This document shows, piece by piece, positions 36,408-48,013 of a stretch of DNA of 64,000 nucleotides (position 1 is the first letter of the stretch; each line of letters starts with the position of its first letter). The notes below the pieces were generated by a model. It was given only the letters and a program-made list of their open reading frames with translations. It was not told the origin of the DNA and did no database searches. The position numbers were made by a program, and so were the translations under genes. The stretch spans positions 37,182,077 through 37,246,076 of the forward strand of contig NC_084834.1 in NCBI RefSeq assembly GCF_033115175.1. Reading direction: 5' to 3'. This DNA is from Lepus europaeus (taxonomy: Eukaryota > Chordata > Mammalia > Lagomorpha > Leporidae).

Positions 36408-36612
36408 AACTTTGCTTTTGGCTATTTCACCTTATAGTTCTTTCAGTTTTTGTTTTTTGTGGTTTGAGGCTTTATTCTTAGGTATATATCCATGATTTCT
36501 ATATACTTCTCATGAATTAATAATTTTAACATTATGAAAAGTCCACTTATATTTCCGAAATTGCTTTCATCCCATTATTACAGTTACAAAAGATTTATTT
36601 CAAAAAAGAAAA

Positions 36613-36870
36613 AGTGAGGCAAGCATGTGGTGTAGTGGGTCAAACTGATGCCTGCAATGCTGGCATCCCATATAGGTGCGGGTTCCAGTCCCAGCTGCTC
36701 CACTTCTGATCCAGCTCCTTGCTAATGCGGCTGGGAAAGCAGTGAAGATGGCCCAAGTCCTTGGGCCCCTGCTGCCCAGGAGGGAGACCTGTAAGAAGCT
36801 TTCTGTTTCTGTATCTCTCCCTTTCTCTCTGTATAAACTGTGCCTTTCAAATAAATAAGTGAATATTTTT
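36613..36870 (+). mobile_element. C-repeat SINE with internal deletion
   Basis: 'gtgaggcaagcatgtggtgt' to 'caaataaataagtgaat'. The 'ggctcctggcttcgg ... gtgaaccag' block is missing. One of only three sense, AATAAA-bearing copies in intron 1. Confidence 0.9.
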
Positions 36871-37068
36871 TATAAAAATTATAATCCTACTTCTTAGAAA
36901 AAGAACAAGTCATCTATAAAAATAGAAAGAGGAGAAAGGATGAAAAAGATTTATTTGATTAGTGTTTGTATGATATCTTTTTTGCACTTTTACTTTCAGC
37001 TTTTCTATAGTCTTACATTTTAGATGCCTTCTGTAAATGATAGGTACTGATTTTTTAAAGTCCATTTC

Positions 37069-37399
37069 TTAAAAAGATTTATTTATTTATTTGAAAGGCT
37101 GAGTTACAGAGAGGCAGAGAGAGAGAGAGAGAGAGAGAGAGTCTTCTATCCGCTGGTGCACTCCCCAAATGGTCGCAATAGCAGAAGTTGGTCTGATCCG
37201 AAGCCAGGAGCCAGGAGCTACCTCCAGGTCTCCCATGCAGGTGTAGGAGCCTAAGCACTTGCGCCATCTTCTGCTGCTTTCCCAGGCCATAGCAGAGAGC
37301 TGGATTGGAAGTGGAGCAGCCGGAACTCGAACCGGCTCCCATATGGGATGCCATCACTGCAGGCGGCGGCTTTACTTGCTACGCCACAGCGCTGGCCCT
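37069..37399 (-). mobile_element. Classical C-repeat SINE
   Basis: 'aaaaagatttatttatttat' to 'cacagcgctggccctg'; (GA)n at 37,122-37,141. Confidence 0.94.
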
Positions 37400-37418
37400 G
37401 ATAAATTTTTCATCCTAA

Positions 37419-37566
37419 TTTTTTTTTAATTTGGAAGGTAGGTAGGTAGGTAAATACATAGATGCTGGAATGGAGAGCAGAGCTGGTACTTGAACCCAGA
37501 CATGCTACTGTGGGATGCAGGTGTCTCAAGCTGCAGTTTAATAATGGCTGTTCCAAATGCCTGCCC
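37419..37566 (-). mobile_element. Head-end fragment of an old C-repeat SINE
   Basis: 'ggaaggtaggtaggtaggta' then 'gagctggtacttgaacccag' and 'gtgggatgcaggtgtctcaa'; the central body is lost. Confidence 0.72.
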
Positions 37567-37589
37567 TGGAATAAGTTTTGTTCATTTGT

Positions 37590-37614
37590 TTTAATATTTT
37601 TTTCTTTATCTTTT

Positions 37615-37646
<32 letters not shown>

Positions 37647-37951
37647 GCTGGCGCCATGGCTCACTTGGCTAATCCTCTGCCTGTGGCGCCGGCATCCCAT
37701 ACAGGCGCTGGATTCTAGTCCCAGTTGCTCCTCTTCCAGTCCAGCTCTCTGCTGTGGCCTGGAAGGACAGTGGAGGATGGCCCAAGTGCTTGGGCCCTGC
37801 ACCCGCATGGGAGATCAGGAAGAAGCACCTGGCTCCTGGCTTTGGATCAGCGTAGCGCCAGCCATAGCTGCCATTTGGGGAGTGAACCAACAGAAGGAAG
37901 ACCTTTCTCTCTGTCTCTCTCTCTCTCTCACTGTCTAACTCTATCTGTCAA

Positions 37952-37993
<42 letters not shown>

Positions 37994-38180
37994 CCAGGGA
38001 CCTGAAACTTCATTTGGGTCTGCCTTGTGGATGGCAGGAACCCAAGTACTTGATCATCATCTGCTTTCACAGGGCATTAGAAAGGCACTGGATTGGAAGT
38101 GGAGCAGTCAGGACTCGAACAGGCAGTCCACTGTGGGATGCCAGTGTTGTCAGAACCCAGTGCACCACAATAGCCCTCCC
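37590..38180 (-). mobile_element. Old C-repeat SINE split by a younger copy
   Basis: Its GA tract (37,619-37,645) is interrupted by a sense SINE and resumes as (GA)n at 37,954-37,988, then 'gaaccagggacctgaaactt' to 'gtgcaccacaatagccc'. Confidence 0.82.
37646..37953 (+). mobile_element. C-repeat SINE nested in a GA tract
   Basis: 'ggctggcgccatggctcact' to 'ctaactctatctgtcaaata'; the flanks on both sides are (GA)n, so the target duplication is hidden. Sense to TBC1D9 but without an AATAAA tail. Confidence 0.92.
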
Positions 38181-38329
38181 ACCCTGATTATTTTATATTT
38201 TACATTTTTGAAAGTCTCTATATTAGCTAGAAGTTTTATATTCATTTTATTTTTCTTTTAGTAGTTACTTGGGAGATTACAAATTCATTTTTGATTTATT
38301 GTCAAGTGGTACTTTTATTTTTTATTTTT

Positions 38330-38672
38330 TTAAGATTTATTTATTTGAAAGTCAGAGTTACACAGAGAGAAGGAGAGGCAGAGAGAGAGAGAGAGAGAGG
38401 TCTTCCATCTGCTGGTTCACTCCCAATTGGCCACATTGGCCAGAGCTGCGCTGATCTGAAGCCAGGAACCAGGAGCCAGTAGCCTGGAGCTTCTTCTGGG
38501 TCACCCACACGGGTGCAGGGGCCCAAGAACTTGGGCCATCTTCTACTGCTTTCCCAGGCCATAGCAGAGAGCTGGATCGGAAGTGGAGCAGCCAGGACTT
38601 GAACCCGGCACCCATATGGGATGCCAGCACAACAGGGGGTGGCTTTATCCATTATGCCACAGTGCCGGACCC
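38330..38672 (-). mobile_element. Classical C-repeat SINE
   Basis: 'taagatttatttatttgaaa' to 'ccacagtgccggacc'. Target duplication tattttttattttt at 38,316-38,329 and 38,673-38,686. Confidence 0.95.
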
Positions 38673-39800
38673 TATTTTTTATTTTTACAATTGGTATATT
38701 TAATCTTTTCTATTGCTTTTAATCTTGTTTAATGAAAAAAATCTTGCAATACTTGAACTCCATTTACCCCTACTCCCAATTTATATGCCATTGTAATGTA
38801 TTTTAATTCTTAATATATTTTCAATGTAAGAATATATAATTACTACTAATTTTTAAAGTCTGCATTCAGTTAGATTTCCATGTTTGCTATTTTTGTGGTA
38901 CTTTTCTTCTCTGATATGAATTTTTTTTTTCTGGAATAACTTCCACCTAAAAGTCATTCTTTACTTTTTCTGTAGCAAAAGCCTGGTGGACAAATTTTCT
39001 CCGTGTTAATAAGTCTGTGACCATCTCCATATGCTTTTGGCCTTGATATTTTTGTTTTAATTGGTTGCCAGTTAATATTTTTTAAGCATGGTTAATATAT
39101 TGTTCAGTTGTCTTCTGGTTCACATTATGTCTTTTGACAAATAAATTTTCACTCTCAGTTATAACTCCGTGTAGATGATGACTCTTTTTTCTCCAGTTGC
39201 TTTTAAGGTTTTTCTCTTTGACTCTTGATTTTCTGTGGTTTTACTATGATCCAGATATTTGTCAATATTTTAAAAGTCCTGCTTGGAAGTAGTAGGACTC
39301 CTTTAATCTTTTATAAGCTTCTCATTCACTATTTCTTTAATTATGTTGCTTTTTTCTCCAATTCTTTCTGGTACTGAAATTATTTGTATGTTATACCTTT
39401 TCATTGTATTTTCTGTGTCAGCTACCTCCAGATTTTTACTTGTTTCATTTTGACTATTTTCTTCTGATCTATGTTACAGTTTACTCTTTCCCCAGCAGTG
39501 CTTAATCTCAACCATTCTTAATTGGTTTCTCAATACTAAAATTTCCATTTGGTTCATTTTAAAAAGATCTAGTAGTCCATAGCTTGTTTTTTAAATCTAT
39601 TTTGAGCATGTGTGATATCTTACTCTTACTGTCTCGTTTAAGTTCAATATCATGAGCCCAAATGAATCTTTTCTGTTGTTTACTGTTTCTCCTAGTTTTC
39701 GTTTTTGCTGTTATATCATCCTTTATGCTACGATATTTTCAATTATGTAGTGAACATTCTACTTTTACTTTGTCGAAGTAGTTTGAATAGATAATGCTAT

Positions 39801-40159
39801 TTTCTTTCTTTCTTTCTTTTTTTTTTTAAGATTTATTTATTTATTTGGAAGGCCGTGTTACAGAGAGGCAGAGGCAGAGGCAGAGAGAGGAGAGAGAAAG
39901 GTCTTTCATCCACTGGTTCACTCCCCAAATTGCCACAATGGCTGGAGCTGTGCTGATCTGAAGCTGGGAGCCAGGAGCTTCTTCTGGGTCTCTCACGTGA
40001 GCGCAGGGGCCCAAGGACTTGAGTCATCTTATACTGCTTTCCCAGGCCATAGTAGAGAGCTGGATCGGAAGTGGAGTAGCCAGAACTCGAACCAGTGCCC
40101 ATATGGGATGCTGGTGCTGCAGGCAGCGGCTTTACCTGCTACATCATAGCGCCGGCCCC
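39801..40159 (-). mobile_element. Classical C-repeat SINE
   Basis: CT/T-run, 'aagatttatttatttatttg' to 'catagcgccggcccc'. Flank aatgctat repeats at 39,793-39,800 and 40,160-40,167. Confidence 0.95.
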
Positions 40160-40589
40160 AATGCTATGTTCTATAAGGGAATTTTTCCTTCTAGTTTAAA
40201 TCAGAATTACTTTAATTTTAAGTATTAGTATATTTAAAATCTGAGCCCTAATCCAGGTGGTTTTGCTTGAAATTGACACATATGATGAGGTCATAGCCCT
40301 CTAGCTTCCCAGGCTAACGGGAGAGGAACGCCGTTAGCTTCCCTCCCCTTGGGTGGCACTGACCCCTGGTCTGGTCTGCCCAGTTCATGATTTTGTTGAA
40401 GGCAACGCCCGGACTCTCAGCTCCTCAGCGGCTCCCTCTTCCTCCTGAGCCTCCCTCCCTCGGGTAAGATAATTTTCCTCTTTTTATATTTTTTCATATT
40501 TTAAAGAATATTTTATCCAGTTCCGTGTAGTTGTTCTCAGTAGTAGATATCGGTACAGATTACTTGTCTTCATTGTAAAGTAGGTGTTA

Positions 40590-40690
40590 TTATTATTCCC
40601 GTTTTATAGACAAGGAAACAGAGTTTTAGAGAGATGGAGTGGCTTTCTCCAGGTCCCATAGATCATAATGGGAGCCTATTTGATTCTGTG
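40590..40690 (-). mobile_element. MIR fragment, antisense
   Basis: 'attcccgttttatagacaag' then 'gaaacagagttttagagag' matches reverse-complement MIR ('cccattttacagatgagg'). Confidence 0.7.
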
Positions 40691-41403
40691 TTTATTGAGT
40701 ATTTTTTACAAGACTAATTACGATGAAGTACGTTAACCTGTTCTCCTCTTACACTTCTCTCCTGCTCCTCTTCCCCCATGTACACTTGAGAATCTAACAG
40801 AAGCTATGGACTACGTATCTCCAGAAAAATGAGAGCCCTCCCAAGATTTGTCATCAATTTGGGGAGCTTCCTGGCCCCCGCGGGAGTAAAAGCATAGAGG
40901 TTTCAGCATGGGGTACTGAACTTCACCAAGATGTAAAAGGAAGAGATGGCAAGTCTCTGCTGCTGAGTGAATATGAACCTAGTGACCAGGCTTGGATGAA
41001 TAGGTCCCGGGGAGTTAAGGACCCAGAAGTTAAGGACCCAGGCCTGCAGCTCATAGTAGTGCCGACTTATTTTAAGCTGCATCACCTTGTTCTATCTGAG
41101 TTAAAGCATTGAAGCGTTTAGGACTTTGGGTTTTTTATACCTAGTGGAGATTTTAACAGCCAGGAATATGCCCTATTTGATAACTAAACAATCAAAGAAC
41201 TTCGAGGGATGAGCGGGAAATAGTAAAGCAATGTTCTTGATGCCCTGACTGGCCAACTAGTGCTTATTTGTAGGGTAAATGCTTTCATCTTGCTAAATAC
41301 TAAGTATTGGTTACACTTAGCAGCTAGTGCTTTTCCATGTATATAAAAGGGTTAAAATTTGTGTTAGTTCCTCATGAAGCTGGATGTCATAACTGAGGAC
41401 TTC
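40691..41403. other. Unique intron sequence
   Basis: Nothing recognised; a 'gttaaggacccag' near-duplicate at about 41,013-41,042. Confidence 0.55.
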
Positions 41404-41681
41404 TTTTTTTTTTATTTTTAAAGATTTATTTATTTTACTTGAAAGTCAGAGTTACAAAGAGAGAAGAGAGGCAGAGAAAGAGAGGTCTTCCTTCCGCTGG
41501 TTCACTCCCCAATTGGCCGCAACGGCCGGAGCTGTGCCAATCTGCAGCCCAGGAGCCAGGAGCTTCTTCTGGGTCTCCCACACGGGTGCAGGGGCCCAAG
41601 GACTTGGGTCATCTTCTACTGCTTTCCCAGACCATAGCAGGGAGCTGGATCGGAAGTGGAGCAGCCGGGACTCCAACTCCA
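41404..41681 (-). mobile_element. 5'-truncated C-repeat SINE
   Basis: 'aaagatttatttattttact' to 'gagcagccgggactccaact'; the tRNA-like head is absent, as expected of incomplete reverse transcription. Confidence 0.92.
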
Positions 41682-42698
41682 AGCTTCTTTTAGAGTGTGA
41701 GGCATTCGAGAGGTGAGGACAGCCTTCCTGTTGCAGGAACTCTGCTGGTTTGGTTCGGTTGTGCCTGGTGCACATTATAAAGAGGTCAGGTTGTAAACTG
41801 TGGTGCAGCTCCTGGGCCTGCCCACCTAAGCCTGCTTCACAGTTGTGTACAAATCAGAGCTTTGTGGTTTGGAGCTAGGCAGCTTATTACACTTATAGCT
41901 ATGGCAGGTACCACATGAGTTCTGAGTCTTGGAGGTTGAAGCCAATGCATGCCTTGTGGTGCTGGGGGTGCAGAGAATTCTGCAGGCCAATTGCAAAACC
42001 ACAAGGCTTAGTTTTTGGACCACATCTCTGTGCTGTCTGCCTCCCTACTCCTCGGCTTAGTAAGTAGACACAGGAGTCAATCACAGCTCTGCCTGTTACC
42101 AAAGGTGGCATTCCTGATGTTTCTCTTCCTTACTGAGCTTGATTGCTTTATCTAAAATCCAGTTTAGTAGCTTGTTAGCAGCTCTCATGAACATTTCCAA
42201 GATCAGTTGTGGATTATTCCAGGTATAGGAAAAGCCACTCAGAGGTGGTTGTCCCCTGCTTACTGGTTGTCCCCTGTAGGTGTTAAGAGGCAGCTGGTTC
42301 TACTTCACCCCAGTGTGTGAGTGACTGAATCCTTTACAGTTTAGGAGACACTGCACTTTTAGAAAGATGCTATGGAAGCAGATGGAGATCTGGCTGGTAT
42401 TTAGGCAGCTTCACAAAATTACATCAAATATTCAAGTGCTTTGGAGAAGGTAATTTTGACCAGAAACCTTAAATTCTACAGTGCCTCCCACCCTCATCTC
42501 TCAACCCTCTCGCTCCCTCTCTTTTGCTGTCTCCCTCTTCTTGCACAAATAGTTCTTTCTGGCAGTGTCAGACTCAGATCACCAGGAAGAGGGCTAGGGT
42601 GGGAGACAAGGGGACCCTTTTTTCTCTTTGTAATGCACATGTGCTTGTGCACACGCACATGCACACGTGCGCATGTAACTCCACTTCCTAAAGTTCAT
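41682..42698. other. Unique intron sequence
   Basis: Nothing recognised; a short CA/TG-rich stretch at 42,640-42,675. Confidence 0.6.
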
Positions 42699-43003
42699 GG
42701 GGGCCAGCCCTGCAGTGCAGCAGGTTAAAGCCCCGGCCTGCAGCATCAGCATCCCATCCTCTTCTGATCCAGCTCTCTGCTATGGCCTGGGAAAGCAGTA
42801 GAAGATGGCCCAAGTCCTTGGGTACCTACCCCACGTGGGAGACCCGGAAGAAGCTCCAGGCTCTTGGCTTCTGGCTTCAGATCTGCACAGTTCTGCCCAT
42901 TGTGGCCATCTGGGGGGTGAACCAGCAGATGGAAGACCTGTCTCTCTCTGTGTAACTCTGACTTTCAAAATAAATAAATCTTAAAAAAAAAAAAAAAAAA
43001 AAG
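42699..43003 (+). mobile_element. Classical C-repeat SINE
   Basis: 'gggggccagccctgcagtgc' to 'aaataaataaatc' and an A-tract of about 20. Sense to TBC1D9. Confidence 0.94.
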
Positions 43004-43230
43004 ACCAGCATGGAGAATTCACCTCCACCTGTTGCCCCCACCCCCACTCCCACCCCAGCCCACCTAAGATATAAAAAGTCCGGCCCCTGGGGTCAGGGCC
43101 CCTGCCACGTGTCCAGTCTGTGCGCACTGGCAGTTGGTCACACACCTCTGTGGATTTATTTTCTCTGAATACATTCAGTCTGGCTGTAGATTGTAACTGC
43201 CTTCTCTCTGTTGTGCAACTCTTTTCCTGA

Positions 43231-43666
43231 TAGATCTCCCATCCACTGGTTCACTCCCCAAATAGCCACAATGGCCAGGAGCTTCTTCCTGGTTTCCCAT
43301 GTGGATGGCACGGACCCAAGCACCATTTCTCCCCAGAGAAGCAGAGGAGTTCATCTAGGAAAACTGCTGTGTTTTGCAGATTGAAAGGGACAGCTCAGGA
43401 AGTGCCTTGGTGCCTCCGTCCTCTGGGTGAGGGAAATGTGTTCTAACATCTCTTCAGATGCTTCAAGACTTCCAGGCTACAGCCAGGAGCCTGGAACTCA
43501 GTGTGGGTGCAGGAGCCAAGGACTTGGGCCACCTTCTGCAGCTTTCCCAAGCACATTAGCAAGGGAGCTGGGTCTGAAGTGGAGCAACTGGAGCTCCAAC
43601 CAGAACTCAGATGGGATTCCAGTGTCACGGGTGTTGGATTAACCTGCCGTGCCACAATGCTGGCCT
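43231..43666 (-). mobile_element. Fragmented C-repeat SINE with non-SINE filler
   Basis: Tail-side body 'ggttcactccccaaatagcc' to 'ggatggcacggacccaagc' (43,231-43,327) and head-side body 'ggtgcaggagccaaggactt' to 'ccacaatgctggcctc' (43,476-43,666). About 150 bp of unrelated sequence lies between; it could be one split copy or two fragments. Confidence 0.75.
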
Positions 43667-43667
43667 C

Positions 43668-43845
43668 TCCATGAGCTTTTGGAAGAGCCCTCATATGGCA
43701 CAAAAAAAAAAAAAAAAAAAAAAAAGTTTTTTTTTTTTCTCATAATACATAATAGAAAATGCTTATAGTGAAAAAACTGCATGGATTTCAGAATTTTTCT
43801 TGCATCAAAACAAACTCATACTTTTCGTTCCATTTTTCCATGTTG
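43668..43845. mobile_element. Second, rearranged copy of the palindromic MITE
   Basis: 'catgagcttttggaagagccc' style terminal sequence (43,670-43,690) is followed by an A-tract/T-tract junction (43,702-43,739) and then 'aaaaaactgcatggatttc' and 'caaaacaaactcatactttt', closely similar to 60,265-60,335. Part of the palindrome is replaced by the homopolymer tracts. Confidence 0.55.
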
Positions 43846-45121
43846 TTAGGAATCTGCAGTTTGGAAAGGTCTTTTGGTAGTTAAGCCAGGGAGCTATGAG
43901 GAAGCCATTAGCACAATTTCCTGTTTTGTTTTCCAGTCAGGTGTGCGTGTTCTAAAGAGCTTGGAGGATAGGCTGTTCATTTTGTTGGGTGTTCTGCCAT
44001 TGCCTCTGGCTTTTTGTTCGCTTCCAGCGACATTTTATGGTATTATGGTAGGATATTTGTATATCCTTCCGGCGAGCATCGCATTGCTAGGTTTGCTAAC
44101 TAGAACCTGCTAAGGTTCGCTGGGGATCTGGAGTAGCTGCTTTTATGCGATGCAGTCTGCTCTTGCGAGTTTTGTTTGGGCCCAGGGTACAGGACTAGCG
44201 ACTTGGTGACTACTGCAGAAGGTGATGGCTGGGAAATGCTCACCCAGAACTGCACCTCCTGTCCTTTGAGTTCTTTTATTCCAAAGCTGGCTGGGCAGGT
44301 GTTTGTTGAGTGAAGGTCAAGTAGAAGGAGACAGACTTGGGCTCTGTTTACACTTTAAACAACAACAACAAAAAAGAGAAAATGAGCTCTGTTTAGCTAG
44401 TGCTATTTTTGTCTAGATTACTTCCCTTTCATCCTTACTAAAGACAACTCTGCATTTCAGTAGTGCAGATGAATTTGTTAGCCTTTCTGCTAACCTAGGA
44501 ATTGAGGCTGCCTTTAGTAAAAATAACCAGGACTTAACAGATTCGTTTTTGCTTTCTTTACTTGAAGCATAGGAAGAAGAAATCACTAATCCATTTACTT
44601 TTTACTGCATTCATGCTTTATTGTATTATAAATCTATTATAATAATGAATAATGCAAAGTACATTATTTCTAAAAGCATCTTTATAATATTTTCAAATCT
44701 ATGTGGTCTAAAACATTTCCAAACATTGTTATTGCAGTTACATTATTTTATTAATGCATGATTACAATTAAAACATCAATTAACGTCGAGTATAAAGGCA
44801 AAGGAGCTGACAGTGGCTGGAATTCTTCTGTGGCTAAGCCTTCTGCTGGGAACTTTGTGTACACTCACGAGTTTGATTTTTCATAACAACCCCTTGGAAT
44901 AGAAATGTTATTCCCTGCGCTGTAGATGAGGAAACTTTGTGCTCCTGGAAGTCACATATCTCCAGTAACAGGCAGAGCTTGGCTCAGTACTCAGTGTTGG
45001 CTGTGTTTGCAAAGACAGAAGGAATAAAAAGATACAGAAAAAGGAGAAAAAAGGTCTTGGAACTCATCCTTTGGAAAACTAAAGGAAACTGAGGCAGAAC
45101 CCCAGTCTTAGAAATACAATC
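43846..45121. other. Unique intron sequence with a MIR relic
   Basis: AT-rich around 44,600-44,780; the only identified element is the antisense MIR. Confidence 0.6.
44835..45005 (-). mobile_element. MIR fragment, antisense
   Basis: 'tttttcataacaaccccttgg', trimmed to 'cataacaacccc', followed by 'tgtagatgaggaaactttg' and 'acaggcagagcttgg' gives reverse-complement MIR order. Confidence 0.7.
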
Positions 45122-45349
45122 TGGTGAGTGGTTTGGCACAGCAGATTAAGTCTCATATGAGTTTCTGATCCAGCTCCCTGCTAATGGCCTGGGAAAGCAG
45201 CAGAAAATGGTCCAAGTGCTTGAGCCCCACACCCACAGTGAGACCAGGATAGGGTTCTAGGTTCCTGGCTTCGACCTGGCCCAGCCCCAGCCTTTGCAGG
45301 CATTTGGGGAGTAAACCAGTGGAAGAAGATAGATTTCTCTCTCTCTCTC

Positions 45350-45380
<31 letters not shown>

Positions 45381-45805
45381 GTGTCCCCCTCCCTCTCTCT
45401 TTGTGATTTATTTATTTGAAAGGCAGAGTTACAGAGAGGCAGAGAGAGAGAGAGAGAGAGAGAGCGAGGTCTTCCATCTGCTGATTCACTCCCCAAATGG
45501 CCGCAGTGGCCGGAGCTGAGCCAGTCTGAGGCCAGGAGTCAGGAGCTTCTTCAAGGTCTCCCACGCAGGTCCAGGGGCCCAAGGACTTGGGCCATCCTAT
45601 ACTGCTTTCCCAGGTCACAGTAGAGAGCTGGATCAGAAGTGGAGTAGCCAGGACTCGAACTGGTGCCTATATGGGATGCTGGCACTGCAGGCCGTAGCTT
45701 TATCCGCAATGTCATAGTGCCAGCCCAGATTTCTCTGTGATTTTCTTTCTCTGTTCCTCTTTCTCTGTCTCCCTGTTTAACAAAATATAATAAAATTTTT
45801 AAAAA
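45122..45805 (+). mobile_element. Old C-repeat SINE split by a younger copy
   Basis: 'ggtttggcacagcagattaa' to a long CT tract (45,332-45,380), insert 45,408-45,726, then 'tttctttctctgttcctctt' to 'aatataataaaattt'. The B-box part is deleted. Confidence 0.85.
45408..45726 (-). mobile_element. Classical C-repeat SINE nested in an older one
   Basis: 'atttatttatttgaaaggca' to 'gtcatagtgccagccc', flanked on both sides by 'tgtgattt' of the host SINE. Confidence 0.93.
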
Positions 45806-45868
45806 GGGAAATAAAAAATCTGGAGTATGGAAAAAAGATGAGAGGAAGTCTCAGAGTGAGGCTACAAC

Positions 45869-45928
45869 TTCTCCCATGGGTCACAGTTAGTATAACGTTG
45901 TTCTCCCATGGGTCACAGTTAGTATAAC
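45869..45928. repeat. Short tandem duplication, 32-bp period
   Basis: The 28-mer beginning ttctcccatgggtcacag occurs at 45,869-45,896 and, identical, at 45,901-45,928. Confidence 0.95.
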
Positions 45929-46634
45929 TGGATGTTAGGGAGGAAGGCTGAAAACTGTTTCTGGTTTTCCCCAAAATAAGATTTCCAAGGTTTCTGCATT
46001 CCCAGCCTTTCGGTGCTGCTGTCTTTGGATGCACAATATGGAGGCATTTCAAGTTAAGGAGTGAAGAGGACTTGAGTGTTTGGGTGGGAAACCAGGCAAG
46101 AGGGAGCCCTGTTACTAGGGGTGTTCAAGAAAGAACTCAGACATCCATGTGTGTGGTGAGGGTGGCTAATCTCAAAAAGGTTATAGCTATCAGTATAGGA
46201 AAAAGGTAAGTTTGGTATTCCATAGTGGCAGATCTTACTGTAATGTCTGTTAAATGTCACAAGTTTTCTTTATTTACCATTTGTTTGTTTTCTCTTATGG
46301 CCATAAAACTCTTAGGGTGTATGTGGGATCATTGCAACTTTGTTTCCAAAGCTGTTTGTTTATCCACGTAAGCTGGAAGAGATTTCAGAGAGTCCTGAAC
46401 AAGCTGAAATTAGGCACAAGCTTTATGCAGGCCATAATGAAATGTGTATTTTTCTGGAGCTGAAGCTCTACCACTTCCCACAGCTCCTTTAAGTGGATTG
46501 TGCATCAAAAACTAGTGCCAGTACCCCAAGGTCTTACACACCTTGACTGAATTTTCCACCCGACTGATTTTCAGGGATTTATGGTTGCAACAAGAATACT
46601 GTAAATTGGGAGGATTCTTATACTATTTCCAGGT
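45929..46634. other. Unique intron sequence
   Basis: Nothing recognised after the 32-bp duplication. Confidence 0.6.
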
Positions 46635-46898
46635 GATTTTTTTAAAAAGATTTATTTATTTTTTATTTGACATGCAGAGTTACAGAGAAAGAAAGAGACA
46701 GAGAGAGGTGACAGAGAAAGACAGAGATCTTCCATCTGCTGGTTCACCCCCCAGATGTCTGCTGGGCCAGGGTCTCTCATGTGGGTGCAGGGTCCCAAGC
46801 ACCCAGGCCATCTTCTGCTGCTTTTCCAGGTGCATTAGCAGGGAGTTGGAGCAGCTGGGACTGGAAGTGACACTCACTGTGCCACAGTGTTGGCCCCT
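46635..46898 (-). mobile_element. C-repeat SINE with internal deletion
   Basis: 'aaaaagatttatttattttt' to 'ccacagtgttggcccc'; the 'gccaggagccaggagcttc' block is missing. Confidence 0.9.
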
Positions 46899-48013
46899 GG
46901 TTTTCTATGTACTGTTTAAACAACAGGAATATAAACTGTCTGTGACTACAGTGATAAACTGCCAGCGCTTCCTTCTCTTATCCTTATATCCAGATGTGAG
47001 GCTTTCAACTACAGTTCTTGGTTTCTTATTCTGAGGAAGACCCTAGGGGTGTGTGTGTGTGTGTGTGTGTGTTAGAGAGAGAGAAGCAGGGCGAGGGAGG
47101 GAGCCGGGTGTGGAATGAGCAGGTGGAGGCTCTGCTCCTCTGCAAACTGCTGTTGCTTGGCTGCCCTGCTTCCCTGTGAGAGCTCCTGGCTTGGACTCCC
47201 TGTAATGCAGAGCATGCGGCTCTCACAGCTGATCTCTGGCTCTCCTTGGGGATTCTCTTTCCTCGGGGAGCAATAGAAACAAGAGTGGGGTCCAAATCCG
47301 GCACAGTGATGGACTGGGGTTTCCTTTTTACACTCTGAAATTCAGATATGCACCCGATTGCTGTGCAGTTCTGGTTGGCTAGCACAGCTGCTGCCTGCAG
47401 ACCAGACTCTGCTCCACTTGAACTCCTGCCAGGAGGCTACTGCTCAGCACAAGGACTGCAGATCCCTCTTTCTCCTGTTTTCTCATTTGCAGCAGGGCCA
47501 CCCCTGATTTTTCCAAATGCGGCCCTGCCTGAGTGTAGCTTTTAGTCATTGTGTGGAGGGGCCTGTGTGCCCACTGACTTGAGTGCTGTGTCTGTTCATT
47601 GGAGTCCACTGTCCCCTTCCTTCTCACTCCAACAAAGCCCAGTCTTCCCCTCTCTGGCAATCCCAGCTTCATGGCAAGTCTACAAAGTCCTAATACAGCA
47701 TTGTGTAGTTCAGCTGTTGTAAATGATCCATACATTTGTGGACCATTCTTTTCAGAATTCTGATTTTGCCAGTCTTGTCCCAGTTTCAGGATGTGTGTTT
47801 ACCCAAGCAAAGCTCCAAGACTTTTCTCAGCCTCACTAGCTTAGTTCCTTCCCTTGATAGAGATATCTGAGTTGACATCCACCCACCTTTCTTACCTAAG
47901 ATGTTGGCTGGCTACGTTGGCTGGCTAGCAAAGGATGCCTCTGTTAATTTCCATTTGGCTAGGGATTGTGTACAACTAGATGTTAGAGCTCTACTAAACT
48001 TTCACACATGGGC
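46899..48013. other. Unique intron sequence
   Basis: Holds the GT repeat; moderately GC-rich around 47,080-47,540 but without a CpG island or exon signal. Confidence 0.6.
47049..47072. repeat. (GT)n microsatellite
   Basis: Twelve GT units, followed by a short GA run. Confidence 0.95.

Larger units (their letters stand above)
32741..37068 (-). mobile_element. Ancient L1, antisense: 3' end and ORF2 part
   Basis: The plus strand reads like the reverse complement of old mammalian L1. Landmarks are 'tttttgtgcctggattc' (32.85 kb), 'ttttccaaagtagttgtacc' (33.14 kb), 'tatgtgttctggatataag' (33.40 kb), 'ttctcttatattctgttag' (34.33 kb) and 'ccacatgagaagaacatgt' (35.41 kb). No reading frame survives. 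The element is broken by a SINE (33,742-34,036), a retrocopy (35,576-36,407) and another SINE (36,613-36,870); L1-like text resumes after each one. Subfamily cannot be named without alignment. Confidence 0.75.
38181..40470 (-). mobile_element. Probable 5' portion of the same antisense L1
   Basis: After a SINE cluster the AT-rich text continues with 'gcttttaaggtttttctctttgactc' style phrasing, 'tttactatgatccag' and 'ctatttctttaattatg', resembling the reverse complement of the 5' region of old L1 elements. From about 40,240 it becomes GC-richer (ggctccctcttcctcc), as expected of an L1 5' UTR. SINEs at 38,330-38,672 and 39,801-40,159 interrupt it. Joining it to the 32.7-37.1 kb part is an inference. 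Confidence 0.5.
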
